A stretch of DNA of 24,830 nt from a virus: positions 1 through 24,830 of the IMG/VR virus record IMGVR_UViG_3300025435_000086; one strand, written 5' to 3'. The position numbers were made by a program, and so were the translations under genes. Below are positions 23,358-24,830 of this stretch, in pieces; positions within the stretch are counted from its first letter, which is position 1, and every line of letters begins with the position of its first letter. The notes beneath the pieces were generated by a model. The model was not told the origin of the DNA and made no database searches. It worked only from the letters and a program-made list of their open reading frames with translations.

Positions 23358-24682
23358 AGATTCTCCTCCTTGACCCTGCAGGAGCATTGGTTGACTTTGG
23401 TATTCGTTGCCTTGCAGAAGGACACGAAGTTAAACAATGGGTGCGTCCACACGGTCAGGAGCGTTCTAAGATTGGTAAAGGACTTATTGACCACGTTCAG
23501 AACTGGCAGATTCATGCCAAACAAGCAGACTTAATCGTATTATCGGATAACGCTTTTCAAATGCGGGAACTAGAAAAGTTCCATGAAGAGGGTTACCCAA
23601 TTATCGGTACTAATATGCTTGGTGCCAAGATGGAACTAGACCGTGATTATGGTCAAGACATTATGAAGAAGGCAGGACTTGCAGTTATCCCTTCATTTGA
23701 ATTTAAGGACTACAACAGTGCTATCGACTTTGTTAAAGCTAATCCCAAACGATACGTCTCTAAACCCAGTGGTGATGCAGACAAGGCTCTATCTTATGTA
23801 TCTAAATCAGCGGCAGATATGGTCTTCATGCTGCAACGATGGAAAGAAACTGGTAAACGACGTGATTTCATCCTACAAGAGTTCGTCCCAGGAATAGAAT
23901 TCGGAGTAGGTGCCTGGATAGGCCCCAATGGATTTGGTAAGAACATCCTAGAAGGCTTTGAACATAAAAAGCTCATGTCAGGTAACTATGGCTGTAATAC
24001 AGGTGAGCAGGGAACTGTCATTAAGTATTGCACCGAGTCTAACCTATTTAATGACACCTTAAAACGCTTTGAAGACTACCTATGCTATATCGGACATACT
24101 GGCTATGTTGATTTGGCGTTCATTATTGATGAAAAAGGTGAGCCACGTCCATTAGAGTGGACTATGCGTAAAGGATGGCCTTTATTTAACATTCAACAAG
24201 CCCTTCATAAGGGTTCTGTTGTAGATTGGATGTGTGACCTATTAAATGGCAAAGATACTCTCAAAGTTAGCTACGACACTGCTACTGGCATTGTTATCCC
24301 TATTGGGGATTACCCTAGGTCTAAGACTACGGGGCGTGACCATACAGGATTTCCTATCTATGGTCTTCCCGATGAATTAACCAAGGATTATGCCTTATGT
24401 GAGGTCATGGTTGGGAATGCCCCTCAGAACGACGAGGAAGGCATTGTAGAGCGTCCTTGCCTAGTGACGGCAGGTGACTATGTTTTAGTGGCAAACGGGG
24501 TAGGAAAGACCGTTAAACAAGCCTGTGAACGTGCCTATAAAAACGTTAAGAAAATTGAGATTCCTGACTGTATTAACGTAAGGGATGACATTGGTGAGGG
24601 TATGGAGCATCAAATCCCTGCTTTACAAAAGTATGGATATGCTGAGAATTGGTGCTATGACGAAATGGAAGAGGATGAGTAA
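23354..24682 (+). CDS. PurD-like ATP-grasp ligase, divergent
   Basis: ATP-grasp enzymes join a carboxylate to an amine through an acyl-phosphate. The 442 residues align along the whole length with phosphoribosylamine-glycine ligase (PurD): N domain (1-110), ATP-grasp domain with [20 protein letters not shown] (171-190), [11 protein letters not shown] (210-220) and [19 protein letters not shown] (251-269), and the PurD C-terminal domain with [13 protein letters not shown] (311-323), [19 protein letters not shown] (385-403) and RDDIG (410-414). Two key places differ from E. coli PurD. The GGREHAL phosphate-binding motif near the start is replaced by DPAGALV, and the E-x-N metal site is E268-W-T270. 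The true substrate may therefore not be phosphoribosylamine. It is translated from within the previous gene end (ATGA). Confidence 0.85.
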   Translation: MKILLLDPAGALVDFGIRCLAEGHEVKQWVRPHGQERSKIGKGLIDHVQNWQIHAKQADLIVLSDNAFQMRELEKFHEEGYPIIGTNMLGAKMELDRDYGQDIMKKAGLAVIPSFEFKDYNSAIDFVKANPKRYVSKPSGDADKALSYVSKSAADMVFMLQRWKETGKRRDFILQEFVPGIEFGVGAWIGPNGFGKNILEGFEHKKLMSGNYGCNTGEQGTVIKYCTESNLFNDTLKRFEDYLCYIGHTGYVDLAFIIDEKGEPRPLEWTMRKGWPLFNIQQALHKGSVVDWMCDLLNGKDTLKVSYDTATGIVIPIGDYPRSKTTGRDHTGFPIYGLPDELTKDYALCEVMVGNAPQNDEEGIVERPCLVTAGDYVLVANGVGKTVKQACERAYKNVKKIEIPDCINVRDDIGEGMEHQIPALQKYGYAENWCYDEMEEDE

Positions 24683-24830
24683 TGCCAATCAAGATGCTTC
24701 CTCCCCCTCCTCCAACCAATCAAGGCGTAGACTCTCGACAGTTTAGAGATTGGTTTTATACCATTTTCTCCCAAACCAATGGTAATTTAGACCAAATAGG
24801 AACAATGGCCTATGAGAACTCTAATAATGT
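24682..24830 (+). CDS. 5' part of a proline-rich protein (partial, runs off the window)
   Basis: The frame starts with ATG at 24682, overlapping the ATP-grasp stop (TAATG), and stays open for 49 codons to the window end. It begins with a run of prolines ([15 protein letters not shown]) followed by an aromatic helix (DSRQFRDWFYTIFSQTNGN). This opening is similar in style to small proteins or fibre-like proteins near the end of podovirus late operons. The full length and function are unknown. Confidence 0.65.
   Translation, partial: MPIKMLPPPPPTNQGVDSRQFRDWFYTIFSQTNGNLDQIGTMAYENSNN

Noticed and set aside
23153-23524. Minus-strand open frame of 123 codons
   Set aside because: It runs antisense across three well-supported + strand genes (ejection protein end, DUF6496-type protein and ATP-grasp start) and looks like a shadow.
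1-24830. tRNA genes, integrase, attachment sites, reverse transcriptase or diversity-generating cassette
   Set aside because: I saw no cloverleaf-like sequence and none of the proteins has recombinase or reverse transcriptase motifs. The variable-looking repeat protein has no paired template repeat that I can see.

Overview
The window is part of a tailed double-stranded DNA phage genome (Caudoviricetes, short-tailed podovirus type). Every gene I can support is on the + strand, densely packed, with many ATGA or TAATG start-stop overlaps. The DNA packaging, head, tail and ejection genes are of the phage P22 kind: a P22-like portal, gp4-like and gp10-like tail-neck proteins, tailspikes, and a set of Gly/Ala/Gln-rich ejection proteins. 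There is no integrase, tRNA, CRISPR array or ribosomal gene. Gene style resembles uncultured aquatic phages. The host cannot be read from the sequence, though tailspikes and ejection proteins of this type suggest a Gram-negative bacterium.

Layout. 1-1538: end of an unknown upstream gene and the large terminase. 1539-7146: head module, made of a likely promoter, portal, a small unknown protein, a GroES-like co-chaperonin, scaffold, an unknown protein, a probable head-decoration protein and the major capsid protein, closed by a strong intrinsic terminator. 7147-10980: small virion-type proteins, a very unusual 524-residue protein built from about two dozen 18-residue repeats, and a GIY-YIG homing endonuclease placed directly behind it. 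10984-16431: adsorption module with two beta-helix tailspikes and one fibre with a self-cleaving S74 chaperone domain. These proteins share N-terminal or hinge segments. 16437-19302: tail-neck module (gp4-like and gp10-like) and a GNAT acetyltransferase. 19306-23199: three ejection (internal virion) proteins. 23199-24830: a DUF6496-type small basic protein, a divergent PurD-like ATP-grasp enzyme, and the start of a proline-rich protein cut by the window end.

How it fits together. Terminase and portal package DNA into a head assembled from capsid protein on the scaffold, probably with help from the phage co-chaperonin working with host GroEL. The gp4/gp10 proteins close the portal and carry the spikes. 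The ejection proteins leave with the DNA to cross the envelope. Two enzymes (GNAT and ATP-grasp) sit inside this late operon and have no obvious assembly role. The most unusual items are the basic Ser/Thr-rich 18-residue repeat protein, the divergent PurD-like enzyme, the co-chaperonin, and signs of module exchange among the spike genes.
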